DNA from: Tillus elongatus
Taxonomy: Eukaryota; Arthropoda; Insecta; Coleoptera; Cleridae
Assembly: GCA_964006375.1 (NCBI GenBank)
Contig: OZ023268.1
Coordinates: forward strand, 86,642,858 to 86,706,857
Direction: 5' to 3'
Length of the DNA stretch: 64,000 nt
Shown: piece after piece, positions 63,555-64,000 of the stretch
How the letters are laid out: each line of letters opens with the position of its first letter
Position numbering within the stretch: the first letter of the stretch is position 1
The notes under the pieces: model-generated
Told to the model about the DNA's origin: nothing
Seen by the model: only the letters and a program-made list of their open reading frames with translations
Database searches by the model: none
Position numbers and translations under genes: made by a program

Positions 63555-64000
63555 AGACTTTTTAAACTTTCATTGAGCTTTAGCTCGTATGCGGGCGAGC
63601 TACTGAAAAAGTCATGTTTTATTACTGTGATAAATACAAACAAAATATGTTGGTTAAGCGACAGAATATACAGTGTCTCTCTGCATCTATGAGAAAAATT
63701 TGCTGTGCAAAAAACATTAGTTTTTTTTTGCCTGAGAAGACCGTCTCATGTGTTTTAAAATTACTTTTTAAAGCTGTTCCAATTCATTGCCTGCAACTGA
63801 TGTCGTCTACGAAATCGTAGCATATTAGGCGATGTTATTTGCAGCGGTCTAAAAAAGTGTTTTTCTATTGCTAACTTTAAAACGAATCTATAAAACACTG
63901 TCATAAAATAAAGAAGAGTCTAGTGTGTCTCTACTACTTACGAAAAATAACGACTTTGTAAGTGGAATTGATAGCTGCTGATTAAAGACAATATTTTATA
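63555..64000. other. Unassigned DNA at window end
   Basis: A 68-residue frame at 63614-63820 (MFYYCDKYKQN) has no recognised motif. Confidence 0.4.

Overview
The window looks like intergenic, transposon-packed DNA from an arthropod, most likely an insect. The evidence is its very high AT content, about twenty long (TA)n arrays, two Jockey-type LINE copies, mariner-like transposases whose last two catalytic aspartates are 41 residues apart, a piggyBac element, and many short AT-rich repeats. No convincing host gene is visible. Nearly every coding trace belongs to a mobile element. Species cannot be assigned from the sequence.

Layout. 0-3 kb: a tRNA-derived SINE between two (TA)n arrays, then a complete mariner-like transposon (784-2849) with an intact 362-residue transposase and 341-bp inverted repeats. 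3-6.6 kb: mostly unassigned DNA. 6.6-10.4 kb: a 5'-truncated Jockey-type LINE on the minus strand, followed by a hammerhead-like motif (10539-10582). 11-14.7 kb: three copies of an abundant repeat (called here the DINE-like family), one at the centre of a broken inverted duplication. 16-20.3 kb: decayed LINE fragments, a second SINE, and a broken copy of a repeated protein family. 21-27.3 kb: more DINE-like copies and a GC-rich fold-back family. 27.4-30.7 kb: a second copy of the same LINE, lacking its reverse transcriptase, plus an RNase H fragment. 31-32.3 kb: a DINE-like composite. 33.0-40.7 kb: a degenerate hAT (ZBED5-like) transposon that contains an intact three-exon piggyBac element (34268-36678) and a CR1-like LINE tail. 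41.6-47.4 kb: DINE-like composites interrupted by the 5' part of an LTR retrotransposon. 47.6-51 kb: a two-unit dispersed repeat and a SINE with target-site duplications. 51.2-54.3 kb: a mariner-like element with inverted repeats of about 1 kb that include the start of its own transposase. 54.4-55.6 kb: a third transposase of the same group. 56.9-58.2 kb: an internally deleted LINE with a perfect 26-bp hairpin. 61.5-63.6 kb: a DINE-like composite with a SINE inserted in it.

The most unusual structures are the DINE-like family (subterminal repeat at one end, hairpin at the other, usually a (TA)n core), the fold-back family nested inside it, the mariner-like element with kilobase inverted repeats, and the hAT/piggyBac/LINE nest. 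Only two coding units look intact: the transposases at 1365-2453 and 34445-36510. All boundaries and homologies were read by eye and from knowledge of the families; no database search was run.
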